Source: Acidobacteriaceae bacterium (GTDB taxonomy: Bacteria > Acidobacteriota > Terriglobia > Terriglobales > Acidobacteriaceae). Taken from it: a DNA stretch of 64,000 bases. This document shows, in pieces, positions 1-8,014 of this stretch; position 1 is the stretch's first letter, and the number at the start of each line of letters is the position of its first letter. A model generated the notes under the pieces. That model made no database searches. It was not told where the DNA came from and was given only the letters and a program-made list of their open reading frames with translations. The position numbers and the translations under genes are program-made. Location of the stretch: NCBI GenBank assembly GCA_021323655.1, contig JAJPKO010000021.1, positions 1 to 64,000 of the forward strand. The letters run 5' to 3'.

Positions 1-144
1 ACGCGGAATGCCATTGCCAATCCCCTTCGCCGTCAGAGTGCCTGCTGGACGCGGAATGCCATTGCCAATCCCCTTCGCCGTCAGAGTGCCTGCCGGACGC
101 GGAATGCTGTTGCCAATGCCCTTCGCTGTCAAGGTTCCGGTCGG
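1..144 (-). repeat. 48-bp tandem repeat, three units visible
   Basis: Units lie at 1-48, 49-96 and 97-144. The first two differ at a single base (position 46 versus 94); the third has about eight differences. A fourth, degenerate unit follows from 145. The period is exactly 48 bp, so each unit adds 16 in-frame residues to the minus-strand gene. Near identity of the distal units suggests recent slippage or unequal-crossover expansion. The array continues past the window edge, so its copy number is unknown. Confidence 0.92.
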
Positions 145-249
145 ACGCGGTGCAGGTATCGCAATCCCCTTTGCAAAGCTGGGCATAGCGGAGGCGCTGA
201 ATGTGAGTGCTGTGGCGGCGAAAATCAGGTTACGAACGGACGTGTGCAT
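1..249 (-). CDS. Secreted 16-residue tandem-repeat protein, partial (C-terminus beyond left edge)
   Basis: Read on the minus strand, an ATG at 249 follows a strong Shine-Dalgarno (AGGAGAG, about 6 bases upstream), and 83 codons run open to the window edge. The first 26 residues form a signal peptide (MHTSVRNLIFAATALTFSAS, ending near SFA). The mature part is a tandem 16-residue repeat, KGIGNGIPRPAGTLTA, with a degenerate first copy (KGIAIPAPRPTGTLTA), one intermediate copy and two nearly identical ones still continuing at the edge. The repeat is rich in Gly, Pro and Thr with one Lys and one Arg per unit, so an extended extracellular or envelope fibre is possible. I do not recognise the family. 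The antisense frame is also open, which is expected for a repeat whose length is a multiple of three, but only this strand has an SD and signal peptide. Confidence 0.72.
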   Translation of the reverse strand, partial: MHTSVRNLIFAATALTFSASAMPSFAKGIAIPAPRPTGTLTAKGIGNSIPRPAGTLTAKGIGNGIPRPAGTLTAKGIGNGIPR

Positions 250-609
250 TATGAACTCTCCTCAGAAGATAGGCGCAGAGATGCGCTCCTCTTTGAGCGT
301 AAGGGGGGGATTTAGCGAAAAACAAGCACTAAATTGGGAAAAAATTTGTTACAGAAGTCCCTTTATTGGCAGGTAATTTCGTCTCAGGAGAGACAAAGGA
401 ACGAATGGAAGACCGTTTCCTGAATGCCGTTGGAGGAAAGTTACTATAGTACCCAGATGCATTCCGAACAAACGATGCGACTTAAATAGCCCAGGAGCCT
501 GCATCGGGCCTTCTTGCGCGACGGATGCCAGAATGGTCCTCCGCCTTCTCATGGCTGATCTTGATTGAGAAAAATCCCTCACATTTAAATGCGAGAAAAA
601 TTACTCACA
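250..609. other. Intergenic region, 360 bp
   Basis: AT-richer than its surroundings and without a convincing gene. It holds the SD and presumably the promoter of the leftward repeat-protein gene, a short hairpin at about 380-393 (GTCTC/GAGAC arms), and at 331-346 a 16-base sequence (AAATTGGGAAAAAATT) that recurs exactly at 36130-36145 in another intergenic region. The open frames here have unconvincing sequences. Confidence 0.6.
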
Positions 610-1353
610 TCAATAGGAAACAACCTCCCCGCTGCTTCCCATGGGAGCACTCTGCGCCAACCGCTTCGCCCGCCGGAATATTTTGAGAAACATGTCCCGG
701 GTGAGCTTACCCGTATTTGTGTTCTGCAATGAGGGATGATAGCTAGCCAGCAGCCAGCGCCCATCCGTCAGTTTGTATTCAACACCGTGGCCGAACTGCA
801 TGCCATTGCGTTTCTCTAATCGTGCATTTCGCTGCAAGTGCGTTACAAAACCATCGAACGCAATCTTTCCCAGACACACAATCACGCGCAGATTTTCTAA
901 TGCGGCAATCTCTTCATCCAAAAAGGCCGCGCAGTTGGCCAGCTCATGCGGCAGAGGTTTGTTTTCAGGGGGAGCACAGCGGGCTACGCTGGTGATCCAT
1001 ATGTCTCGTAATTCCATTCCATCATGGAGAGAAACCGAGTGTGGCTGTGAAGCAAAGCCTGCTTCATGCAAAACGGGATAAAGAAAATCGCCCGAGCCAT
1101 CTCCGGTAAACGGCCGGCCTGTACGGTTCGAGCCGTGCGCGCCTGGAGCGAGCCCCAGCAGCAACACCCGCGCACCTGGGTCGCCGAAGGACGGAACAGG
1201 CCTGCCCCAGTATTCCCAGTCCATATAGGCCCTGCGCTTCTTTCTCGCAACGGAAACGCAGTGCGTCCGCAAGCGCTCACAGGCATTGCAGGCAACAACA
1301 CGCGCATTCAGCGCCTCCAGCGCTTCCCTTGCAGATAGCAGCTTTGCGGACAC
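610..1353 (-). CDS. Family 5 uracil-DNA glycosylase (UDGb)
   Basis: Base-excision repair enzyme expected to remove uracil (and in this family often hypoxanthine or xanthine) from DNA. The 247-residue protein carries the family 5 signatures: active-site motif 1 GLAPGAHGSNRTGRPFTGDG followed by SGDFLYPVL, a central segment with ARCAPPENKPLP, and the C-terminal motif 2 SYHPSLQNTNTGKLT. N-terminal cysteines (CNAC, then a Cys after RTH) with the later RCAPP and NC cysteines fit the 4Fe-4S cluster typical of this family. The start is a GTG at 1353 with a weak SD. It is divergent from hemW, sharing a 43-bp intergenic region. Length and motifs match the family; substrate range is inferred. Confidence 0.88.
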   Translation of the reverse strand: MSAKLLSAREALEALNARVVACNACERLRTHCVSVARKKRRAYMDWEYWGRPVPSFGDPGARVLLLGLAPGAHGSNRTGRPFTGDGSGDFLYPVLHEAGFASQPHSVSLHDGMELRDIWITSVARCAPPENKPLPHELANCAAFLDEEIAALENLRVIVCLGKIAFDGFVTHLQRNARLEKRNGMQFGHGVEYKLTDGRWLLASYHPSLQNTNTGKLTRDMFLKIFRRAKRLAQSAPMGSSGEVVSY

Positions 1354-1396
1354 AGTTTAATTTTAGTGCAGCGGTGAGAAAATAGAGGGGTCCTCC

Positions 1397-2563
1397 ATGC
1401 ATCCGCTTGGCCTCTATATTTCCGTGCCGTTTTGCCGCTCCAAGTGCACCTACTGCAACTTCGCTTCGGGCGTATTTCCGGCCTCGTACATGGAGCGATA
1501 TATCGGGCGCCTCTCCGAAGACCTTCAATCTGCGGCTGCATTTACACCTGCAAATACACTGGATTCCATCTACCTGGGCGGAGGCACACCCAGCCTTCTG
1601 CCGCCTCAGCTCTTCACAACGCTGTTCCGCACAATTCGAGATCAGTTTGAAGTTCTTCAGGCTGCAGAAATCACCGTGGAATGTGCACCCGGCCAGTTGC
1701 CCGATGACACGCTCCAGGCCATGCTCGAATGCGGCGTGAATCGCATCAGCTTCGGAGTGCAGTCGTTCATAGACCAGGAAGCCAGGGCCACAGGCCGCCT
1801 GCATACGCGTGCTGTTGCACTCGCGGATCTCCGCCGCGTACAGCAAGCTGGCATCGCACGCGTAAATGCAGACCTGATTGCAGGTCTTCCTTACCAGACA
1901 GAGCAGTCCTGGCTTGAATCACTCCAGGTCCTCTGCGAAACGCAGGTGGACCACGCCAGCATCTACATGCTGGAAGTAGACGATGATTCGCGCCTGGGCA
2001 AAGAAGTCCTCAATGGCGGAGCACGCTATTTCGCACCAACCGTACCTTCAGAGGATGCCGTGGCTGAAATGTATCTGAGTGCAATCGAGACTCTCGCCTC
2101 GGCCGGTTGGCAGCAATACGAGATTTCAAACTTTGCTCGAAACAGGGCCGAGTCTCGACACAACAAAAAATACTGGCAGAGGGAACCCTATCTGGGGCTG
2201 GGAGTGGATGCGCATTCCCTGCTGCGCAACCCAGACGGCGCCGCTGTCCGCTTTGCCACCACCGATGACCTCGAAGGCTATCTGCAATCTCCGGCATGGT
2301 ACGACCGCCGCACCTTGACCCAACAGGAAGAACTGGAGGAAGCCTGGTTCCTGGGTCTGCGCTTGAATTCCGGCGTCTCGCTCAGGAAGCTCGAAGCCGA
2401 ATTCGGAACAGCAGCCATTGCAGCTTTCCGCTCCGTTATCAACGAGCTGCTCGAAGACGGTTTGCTCCTTGAATCCAACGGATCCATTCAATTAACGCCC
2501 CACGGCCGTCTGCTCTCAAACAATGTTTTCGAGCGCTTTCTGCTTTCCGGCGTTTCTGCCTGA
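1397..2563 (+). CDS. hemW: Radical SAM heme chaperone HemW
   Basis: A 388-residue HemN-like radical SAM protein. The N-terminus has the cluster motif CRSKCTYCNF (Cys13, Cys17, Cys20), followed by the glycine-rich YLGGGTPSLL SAM-binding motif and NRISFGVQSF. The fourth HemN-type cysteine of CxxxCxxCxC is Phe here, the feature that separates HemW from true oxygen-independent coproporphyrinogen oxidase. HemW binds heme and transfers it to client proteins; it was long misannotated as a second HemN. A C-terminal HemN_C domain occupies roughly residues 300-380. The ATG is preceded by GAGGGG. Confidence is high for the family and moderate for chaperone rather than oxidase activity. Confidence 0.9.
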   Translation: MHPLGLYISVPFCRSKCTYCNFASGVFPASYMERYIGRLSEDLQSAAAFTPANTLDSIYLGGGTPSLLPPQLFTTLFRTIRDQFEVLQAAEITVECAPGQLPDDTLQAMLECGVNRISFGVQSFIDQEARATGRLHTRAVALADLRRVQQAGIARVNADLIAGLPYQTEQSWLESLQVLCETQVDHASIYMLEVDDDSRLGKEVLNGGARYFAPTVPSEDAVAEMYLSAIETLASAGWQQYEISNFARNRAESRHNKKYWQREPYLGLGVDAHSLLRNPDGAAVRFATTDDLEGYLQSPAWYDRRTLTQQEELEEAWFLGLRLNSGVSLRKLEAEFGTAAIAAFRSVINELLEDGLLLESNGSIQLTPHGRLLSNNVFERFLLSGVSA

Positions 2564-2686
2564 CCAGCCATCGCAAATAGAAATCCGCCCATCATCGCAG
2601 ACGAACACTTTGCCGGAAAATGGCTGACAGAAAACAGGGCAAAGCGTACGCTTCGCAACAGAACAGTAAGCGAGAGGAAGCCATTT

Positions 2687-3226
2687 ATGAAAGTAATAAT
2701 CTTATGCACGGCAGCGGCGATGTTGGCCTGTTCTGCATACGCACAAGACACTCCTGCACAAAAACCAACGCTGCGCAGTATCCTGCTTCAGCAGATGAAA
2801 GAAACCCATAACAACAAACAATGGTTCGTACCCGCCAATGTCGCCGTAGCAGGCCTCACGCCGGAACAGGCCAACTGGAGGGACGGCAAGGGAAACCATT
2901 CCATCGGCCAGCTGGCCTACCATCTCGTCTACTGGGACACGCGCAGCCTGGAAAAATTCAAGGGTGTGCCATCGCCAAAATTCAGCGGCAACAACGATGA
3001 GACGTTCGACAACTTCGACAGCAGGAAGTGGAACGACACAGTGCATCAGCTGGATGAAGTCCTGACCGAGTGGGAAAAGGCCATTGAAACCGCCGACGAC
3101 CAGAAGCTGGAGCAATGGGCGCCCACGATTGAGAAGATCAGCACGCACAATGCCTATCACATCGGGCAGATCATCTACGTGCGTAAAGAGCAAGGGTCCT
3201 GGAACCCGGAGAACGGCGTGAAGTAA
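2687..3226 (+). CDS. Exported DinB-like putative metal-binding protein
   Basis: A 179-residue protein with an N-terminal signal peptide (about residues 1-19, ending SAYA/Q), followed by a four-helix DinB/YfiT-type fold. Sequence support is the typical opening helix (LLQQMKETHNNKQWF), the GLTPEQANWR segment, the His in QLAYHLVYW, and the C-terminal STHNAYHIGQIIYVRK that supplies the other metal-ligand histidines. DinB-fold proteins are usually cytoplasmic thiol-dependent enzymes, so the signal peptide is noteworthy, although acidobacterial genomes contain such exported versions. The ATG has a clear SD (AGAGGAAG). Function unknown. Confidence 0.78.
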   Translation: MKVIILCTAAAMLACSAYAQDTPAQKPTLRSILLQQMKETHNNKQWFVPANVAVAGLTPEQANWRDGKGNHSIGQLAYHLVYWDTRSLEKFKGVPSPKFSGNNDETFDNFDSRKWNDTVHQLDEVLTEWEKAIETADDQKLEQWAPTIEKISTHNAYHIGQIIYVRKEQGSWNPENGVK

Positions 3227-3288
3227 TCCAGCGCGCATTGCGCCCCGAACCTTTAAAATGTCTTCAGGTTCACAGGACGCATACACGC

Positions 3289-4473
3289 TTGAAACAGATC
3301 GCTATCCTCGGCTCCACCGGTTCCATCGGTACCAGCACACTCGATATCATCGAAAAATACCCGGAGCGCTTTGCTGTGGCATCGCTTGCAGCAGGGCGCA
3401 ATCTGGATGCGGTGTTTGAGCAAAGCGTACGCTGGCGCCCACGCCTTGTCTCCGTGGCGACAGAAGAGCTGGCCCAGAAGCTCGCAATGCGGCTGAAGAA
3501 TGCCGGCATATCCGGGATCGAAGTCGTTTACGGACCGGCTGGAACAGTCCGTGTAGCCACTCTGCCAGAGGTGGATTTCGTCGTCTCCGCCATTGTGGGA
3601 GTGGCCGGGCTGGAAGCCACCTACGCCGCCGTGGAAGCAGGAAAGACCATCGGCCTGGCCAATAAGGAAGCGCTCGTTGCTGCCGGGGAAATCCTGATTG
3701 CCGCGGCCCGCAAAAAGAATGTCTCCCTGCTGCCGATTGATTCCGAGCACAACGCAGTCCACCAGTGCATGCGCGCCGGAGAAAAAAGCGAAGTCCGCCG
3801 CATCTGGCTGACGGCCTCCGGTGGTCCGTTTCGCGCGCTGCCACTGGATCGTTTTGACTCCATCACCGTCGAACAGGCCCTGAAGCACCCCACCTGGGTC
3901 ATGGGCCGCCGCATTACCATTGATTCGGCCACGATGCTGAACAAAGGCCTCGAAATCATCGAGGCATGCCGGCTCTTCGATCTGCCTCCCTCCGCGGTCA
4001 AGGTCACGATCCACCCCCAATCTACTGTGCACTCTCTGGTCGAATACGTGGACGGAAGCATTCTGGCGCAGATTTCTGTCACGGACATGCGTCTGCCCAT
4101 CCTGTACGCCATGAGCCATCCCGAACGGGTCGAGTCGGCCCTTACCTTCGACATGGCATCCCTTGGCCAACTGTGCTTTGAGCCGCCCGATTTTGCCCGC
4201 TTCCCCTGCCTGCGGCTGGCCTATGAGGCAGCAGAAAAAGGGGGAGCGCACTGCATTGCCTTAAATGCAGCAGATGAAGTCGCGGTGGACGCATTTCTGA
4301 ACAAAACCATCCCCTTTCTGGGAATCGCGCGTACAATAGAAGAAGTTCTGCAGGCCACCCCCGAGGCCCACCCTGCGACCATTCAAGACGTGCTGGCATC
4401 AGACAGAAAGGCGCGTGAATTGGCCAGGGAGGCCCTGATCAGGGTCGGCTACGCCGTCTCTGACGCCCGCTGA
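3289..4473 (+). CDS. dxr: 1-Deoxy-D-xylulose 5-phosphate reductoisomerase
   Basis: Catalyses the NADPH-dependent conversion of DXP to 2-C-methyl-D-erythritol 4-phosphate, the committed step of the MEP isoprenoid pathway. The N-terminal Rossmann motif (ILGSTGSIGTSTLDII) starts a few residues after the chosen TTG start at 3289 (AGGA about 11 bases upstream); a longer in-frame reading from TTG 3238 adds 17 non-homologous residues. Family motifs: GLANKEALVAAGE, the metal-binding PIDSEHNAVHQC segment, TASGGPFR, and HPTWVMGRRITIDSATMLNKGLE. At 394 residues it matches family length. rseP follows 18 bp downstream, the common bacterial arrangement, so the two are probably co-transcribed; cdsA and uppS are absent here. 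Confidence 0.96.
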   Translation: MKQIAILGSTGSIGTSTLDIIEKYPERFAVASLAAGRNLDAVFEQSVRWRPRLVSVATEELAQKLAMRLKNAGISGIEVVYGPAGTVRVATLPEVDFVVSAIVGVAGLEATYAAVEAGKTIGLANKEALVAAGEILIAAARKKNVSLLPIDSEHNAVHQCMRAGEKSEVRRIWLTASGGPFRALPLDRFDSITVEQALKHPTWVMGRRITIDSATMLNKGLEIIEACRLFDLPPSAVKVTIHPQSTVHSLVEYVDGSILAQISVTDMRLPILYAMSHPERVESALTFDMASLGQLCFEPPDFARFPCLRLAYEAAEKGGAHCIALNAADEVAVDAFLNKTIPFLGIARTIEEVLQATPEAHPATIQDVLASDRKARELAREALIRVGYAVSDAR

Positions 4474-4491
4474 CAGGTTTTCTTAACGATC

Positions 4492-5865
4492 ATGCCCTTT
4501 GCGATTACCGCTGTCCTTTCCATGCTCGTGGTGCTCGGCATCATGGTGCTCGTCCACGAGTTCGGCCATTTTATTGTGGCCAAATTGTTTGGCGTCCGCG
4601 TAGAAGTCTTTTCCATCGGTTTCGGTACGCGGCTCATCGGCTTTCGCCGTGGCGATACGGACTACCGCCTCAGCCTCCTGCCCCTGGGCGGCTATGTAAA
4701 AATGTCTGGCGAAACTCCGGGTGAGGCACGTACGGGAGATCCGGGCGAGTTCTCCTCGCACCCGCGCTGGCAGCGCATCCTTATCGGACTGGCTGGCCCA
4801 GCAGCCAATTTCGCCCTCGCGTTTGTGCTCATGACGGGCTATTACATGATGCACAATGAAGTGGACCAGTATCTGTCCGGTCCAGCCATCGTTGACTTCG
4901 TCCCCCAAAACTCAGCCGCCGCCCACGCCGGCATTCAATCCGGCGACCATATTGCAAAGTTCGATAAAGACGTGAACCCCACCTGGGAACAAGTGCGGAT
5001 TCGCGCAGCCCTCGATGTAAATTCAACAATACCTGTCACCGTCGAGCGCAACGTAAATGGCCAGACGCAGCAGTTTCCTACGCAGCTTTATCTGCTCGAC
5101 AGATCCAAAGGAGATGACTTCGAGGTTGAATCCATTGGCCTCATCCCCCGTTACCAGAACGGGCCTCTGAAAGTGCATGATGTTGAGCCGGGATACCCGG
5201 CGGAAAAAGCCGGCCTCAAGCCGGGCGATGAAATCTTGGCAATGGACGGCCTGCAGCTCCACTGGACTTCTGCCGTCGTCGCCTATCTCCAGGAAAATGG
5301 CAGCAAACCCGTCACTCTGACTGTGCAGCGGGGCGATAAAACGCTGCACCTCACCGTCACTCCGGCGCTTGGCGATGACGGCACCGGGCACAATGGCTAT
5401 CGGCTTGGATTCAAGCCCTACCTGCCGCCGTTCCGCGTAGAACAGCTGCCTCTCCCTCAGGCGGTCCGCCACTCTGTGGGATTCAATCTGCAGAACTCCG
5501 GCCTGATTCTGGACGTCCTCCATCGCCTCATCACGCGCCAATCCAACATGCAGCAGTTGAGTGGCCCCATCGGAATTGCGCGTCAGACCGGCGAAGCGAT
5601 TTCCATGCCGGGATGGCAGCCGATCATCACTCTGATGGCGCTCATCAGCCTGAACCTGGGCATCTTCAATCTCCTGCCAATTCCCATTCTCGATGGCGGC
5701 ATGATTCTGTTGTTGTTGATCGAGGGTACCATCCGCCGCGATTTGAACCAGCAGTTGAAAGAACGCATCTATCAGGTAGCCTTTGTCGTGCTGGTGCTCT
5801 TCGCCGTTTTTGTGATGTTTAATGATGTCTCGAAATTCAATCTGTTTTCGAAATTGAAGCCGTAA
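4492..5865 (+). CDS. rseP: RseP-type site-2 intramembrane zinc metalloprotease
   Basis: A 457-residue S2P/M50 protease of the inner membrane. The first transmembrane helix carries the zinc motif HEFGH (His22, Glu23, His26). Two tandem periplasmic PDZ domains follow (around residues 125-290; motifs AAHAGIQSGDHI and PAEKAGLKPGDEI). The C-terminal membrane region has the third metal-ligand motif LLPIPILDGG. In Gram-negative bacteria RseP cleaves anti-sigma factors and leftover signal peptides; no anti-sigma gene is nearby, so substrates cannot be named. It lies directly downstream of dxr. A perfect 12-bp hairpin follows the stop codon. Confidence 0.95.
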   Translation: MPFAITAVLSMLVVLGIMVLVHEFGHFIVAKLFGVRVEVFSIGFGTRLIGFRRGDTDYRLSLLPLGGYVKMSGETPGEARTGDPGEFSSHPRWQRILIGLAGPAANFALAFVLMTGYYMMHNEVDQYLSGPAIVDFVPQNSAAAHAGIQSGDHIAKFDKDVNPTWEQVRIRAALDVNSTIPVTVERNVNGQTQQFPTQLYLLDRSKGDDFEVESIGLIPRYQNGPLKVHDVEPGYPAEKAGLKPGDEILAMDGLQLHWTSAVVAYLQENGSKPVTLTVQRGDKTLHLTVTPALGDDGTGHNGYRLGFKPYLPPFRVEQLPLPQAVRHSVGFNLQNSGLILDVLHRLITRQSNMQQLSGPIGIARQTGEAISMPGWQPIITLMALISLNLGIFNLLPIPILDGGMILLLLIEGTIRRDLNQQLKERIYQVAFVVLVLFAVFVMFNDVSKFNLFSKLKP

Positions 5866-5872
5866 ACATCGC

Positions 5873-5905
5873 GGCCATTCCGGCCTCTTCTGTGCCGGAA
5901 TGGCC
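5873..5905 (+). terminator. Perfect 12-bp hairpin after rseP
   Basis: GGCCATTCCGGC at 5873-5884 is perfectly complementary to GCCGGAATGGCC at 5894-5905, with a 9-base loop. No U-tract follows, so it could be an RNA-stabilising or processing hairpin rather than a classical intrinsic terminator. Confidence 0.5.
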
Positions 5906-5919
5906 CGCTACAATCCCCA

Positions 5920-6189
5920 ATGTTTCTTCGCAAGCTGTACGTTCTCCGCATCGCTTCTGATGGTACTTCCCTCCCCTGCCCCATTGCGTGGATTGACAAT
6001 TTTGCCATGCGCAATTTCACCAACGATGCAATCTTCGACGACACCCTCCCCATCGGCGATGGATTGCTGGAAGCAGGCTTCCGCGTACCTCTTGATCGCC
6101 TTCAGGTTGCGATGGAAGGATGGTTCCGGCGCAAAGGCTACCTCAAGCCGGACGAACACGTACGCATCACGGATCAGAAAAACGGATAA
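5920..6189 (+). CDS. Small hypothetical protein (89 aa)
   Basis: An 89-codon frame with coding-like codon choice and a soluble, protein-like sequence (segments RVPLDRLQVAMEGWFRRKGY and LKPDEHVRITDQ). No family is recognised. It lies 54 bp after rseP, just downstream of the hairpin, and its 3' end overlaps the convergent TonB-C gene by 16 bp. No good SD precedes the ATG, which lowers confidence. An alternative frame starting at 5900 gives an implausible protein that would overlap the neighbour much further. Confidence 0.5.
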   Translation: MFLRKLYVLRIASDGTSLPCPIAWIDNFAMRNFTNDAIFDDTLPIGDGLLEAGFRVPLDRLQVAMEGWFRRKGYLKPDEHVRITDQKNG

Positions 6190-7133
6190 TACTCTACGTA
6201 AATCACTGTCTCAAACGGAACAGGGTGGCCATTCTCTACCTCTGGCTCATAGACCAGATGTTGCGCAAACTTCTTCGCAGGGCCTTCGATATGCTTGTCA
6301 TCCGAGTCCAGCACGGCGACCTTCGTGACGTGGCCTTTTTCGTCTACTGAAAGCCGCATCGCTACATCTCCGAAGCGCGCTTGCGTCAGTTCCATCTCTT
6401 CTCTTTGGACAATCTTGTGCCGGGATACCGGATCAGGCTGCGAAGGTGTCTGCGGAATTTCCATCAGATGCGGAGGAAACTTCTTCACCATCTCCACCGT
6501 CGCCGTTGCCTGTAGCAGCAACTTCTTGTCTTCGTAGATGCGGACCGTTCCAGGCACCGTATGCGAGCCCACAGGGAGCCAATTGTCATACATCACGGTC
6601 TGATTGAACATCTGCGCAAATGAAAACAGGTGAATCAATGGATTGAAGCAGACGGCTGTCCCTGCATGATCATTCGCGCACAGCAATGGCATTTTTTCGA
6701 ATGCCTGCAGCTCCATATTTCCAACCCGTTCTGGCTCCCGCGCCAGGCGGTTGATGGCCGCCATCGGCATTTGCACCGCCTGTTCAAAACCAGCAACCTT
6801 CAATGGCTTATCGCCTGTGTACTGCTGCCATACCGTGTGATTTCGCACATCGCTGATCTGCGTAAACTGGTAATCGTCCGCCTTTATCTCGGTCCGTTCA
6901 TACATGATGGGATCGCGATAAACGTCATAGGTGGCTGTGCCTTCGTGACCGTTCCGGTCATAAAACTTCAGATCGTAGTGAACATGATGGGGAGCATCCG
7001 TAGGCGTGGTCCCTGCCAACAATGCCCGGGCATGCTCCAGTTCATGTTGATAATTCGTGTTCTGCATGACCTGAGGGCGCGCGCTGGCTGCAACCAGCAG
7101 AAAAACCAGAACAAAATAGCGCATCAGCGGCAT
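6174..7133 (-). CDS. Secreted protein with TonB-like C-terminal domain
   Basis: About 319 residues from the ATG at 7133, which begins a signal peptide (MPLMRYFVLVFLLVAASA). A longer reading from 7226 adds 31 polar residues before the hydrophobic stretch and is less likely; another ATG at 7124 is also possible. The middle part is beta-rich and unassigned. The last 80-90 residues (from about DVAMRLSVDEKGHVTKVAVLD to ETVIYVEYYPF) resemble TonB C-terminal domains without a proline-rich spanner, a type expanded in Acidobacteriota. Probably periplasmic; substrate and partner unknown. Confidence 0.75.
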   Translation of the reverse strand: MPLMRYFVLVFLLVAASARPQVMQNTNYQHELEHARALLAGTTPTDAPHHVHYDLKFYDRNGHEGTATYDVYRDPIMYERTEIKADDYQFTQISDVRNHTVWQQYTGDKPLKVAGFEQAVQMPMAAINRLAREPERVGNMELQAFEKMPLLCANDHAGTAVCFNPLIHLFSFAQMFNQTVMYDNWLPVGSHTVPGTVRIYEDKKLLLQATATVEMVKKFPPHLMEIPQTPSQPDPVSRHKIVQREEMELTQARFGDVAMRLSVDEKGHVTKVAVLDSDDKHIEGPAKKFAQHLVYEPEVENGHPVPFETVIYVEYYPFF

Positions 7134-7243
7134 CTTACGCCATTTTATGGCTGCGTGGCTGCGACTTACAGGTTTCACTTTCTTCCCGGCCTGCATCTCA
7201 GATACAGAGTGTTCGTCAATTCTCAAATTCCTGAGGTGTCGTG

Positions 7244-7735
7244 ATGAAACTGGAAGGTCTGAAAGAGCTTCTGTTAGACGAATTGCACGACCTGCACTCA
7301 GCCGAGCAGCAGATTACCAGGGCCCTCCCCAAAATGGCGAAGACTGCATCCAGTGAGAACCTTAAAGAGGCATTCAATAGTCATCTGAAAGAAACTGAAA
7401 ATCAGTTACAGCGTCTGGAAAAAATCTTCAAGCACCTGAAAGAAAACCCAAAAGGCAAAACCTGTGAAGGCATGAAGGGCCTCCTGAAAGAAGGCGAAGA
7501 GCGCTTCAAAGAAGGCGGTGAGCCTGAAGTCCTCGATGCCGGTCTTATCTCCGCTGCGCAGCGAGTGGAGCACTACGAAATTGCGGCCTATGGCTCTGCC
7601 CGGACATTCGCTGAACTGCTGGGCGAAGACCAGGTCGTTCGTCTGCTGGAAGAAACGTTGAAAGAAGAGAAGGCCGCAGATGAAAAGCTGACCAAAATCG
7701 CAATGCGGGTCAACAAACAGGCAAAGGCAGCATAG
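7244..7735 (+). CDS. YciE/YciF-like ferritin-fold protein (DUF892)
   Basis: About 163 residues, nearly all helical, matching the DUF892 ferritin-like family: N-terminal LKELLLDELHDLHSAEQQI, central KTCEGMKGLLKEGEE, then AAQRVEHYEIAAYGSARTFAELLG. The Glu/His residues of EHYEIAAYG and the early ELHDLHSAEQ are the expected di-metal ligands. In enterobacteria these proteins are stress-induced; the biochemical role is not settled. The start could be GTG 7241 or ATG 7244; I take the ATG because GAGG lies about seven bases upstream. A hairpin and then a tiny membrane-protein gene follow, a plausible stress-response pair. Confidence 0.88.
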   Translation: MKLEGLKELLLDELHDLHSAEQQITRALPKMAKTASSENLKEAFNSHLKETENQLQRLEKIFKHLKENPKGKTCEGMKGLLKEGEERFKEGGEPEVLDAGLISAAQRVEHYEIAAYGSARTFAELLGEDQVVRLLEETLKEEKAADEKLTKIAMRVNKQAKAA

Positions 7736-7742
7736 TAACGCT

Positions 7743-7768
7743 TTTGGAAGGCCTGCGGGCCTTCCAAA
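7743..7768 (+). terminator. 11-bp perfect hairpin between the DUF892 gene and the small membrane protein
   Basis: TTTGGAAGGCC (7743-7753) pairs perfectly with GGCCTTCCAAA (7758-7768) around a 4-base loop (TGCG). A U-rich run does not follow, so it may attenuate or protect the upstream transcript rather than end transcription fully. Confidence 0.55.
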
Positions 7769-7788
7769 TTCCACAACAGAAAGGCAGA

Positions 7789-7944
7789 ATGTCTATGTTC
7801 CTGGTTCTCGCACTGGTACTTTTCCTGGTCTGGATTGGCAGCTTCGTGATGTATCACGTCACCGGTTTTTTGATCCATTTGCTCCTGATTTTTGCCGTAA
7901 TCTCACTCATCTTTCACTTTTTCCGGGGCAAAAAGACAACGTAA
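7789..7944 (+). CDS. Lmo0937-family small membrane protein
   Basis: A 51-residue protein from the ATG at 7789: two hydrophobic segments (roughly residues 3-18 and 24-41, containing FLVWIGSFVMYHVTGF and IHLLLIFAVISLIFHF) and a short basic tail FFRGKKTT. This matches the lmo0937/DUF5670 family of tiny membrane proteins whose function is unknown. Upstream in-frame codons back to 7744 fall within the hairpin and are rejected. It lies just after a stress-type DUF892 gene and before a terminator shared with aqpZ. Confidence 0.78.
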   Translation: MSMFLVLALVLFLVWIGSFVMYHVTGFLIHLLLIFAVISLIFHFFRGKKTT

Positions 7945-7960
7945 TCTTATGGCAGAACAG

Positions 7961-7986
7961 AAAAGGCGCTGGAAATCCCCAGCGCC
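7961..7986 (-). terminator. Intrinsic terminator for aqpZ (minus strand)
   Basis: On the minus strand GGCGCTGG ... CCAGCGCC (7986-7979 and 7972-7965) forms an 8-bp GC-rich stem with a short loop, followed by TTTT (7964-7961). It lies between two convergent genes and probably ends aqpZ transcription; it may also end the plus-strand transcript. Confidence 0.75.
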
Positions 7987-8014
7987 CTGTTACTGCGAAT
8001 CACATGCCCCGCAC

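Noticed and set aside
8-376. Plus-strand open frame across the 48-bp repeats
   Set aside because: It is antisense to a frame with a signal peptide and SD; repeats of a multiple of three keep other frames open too.
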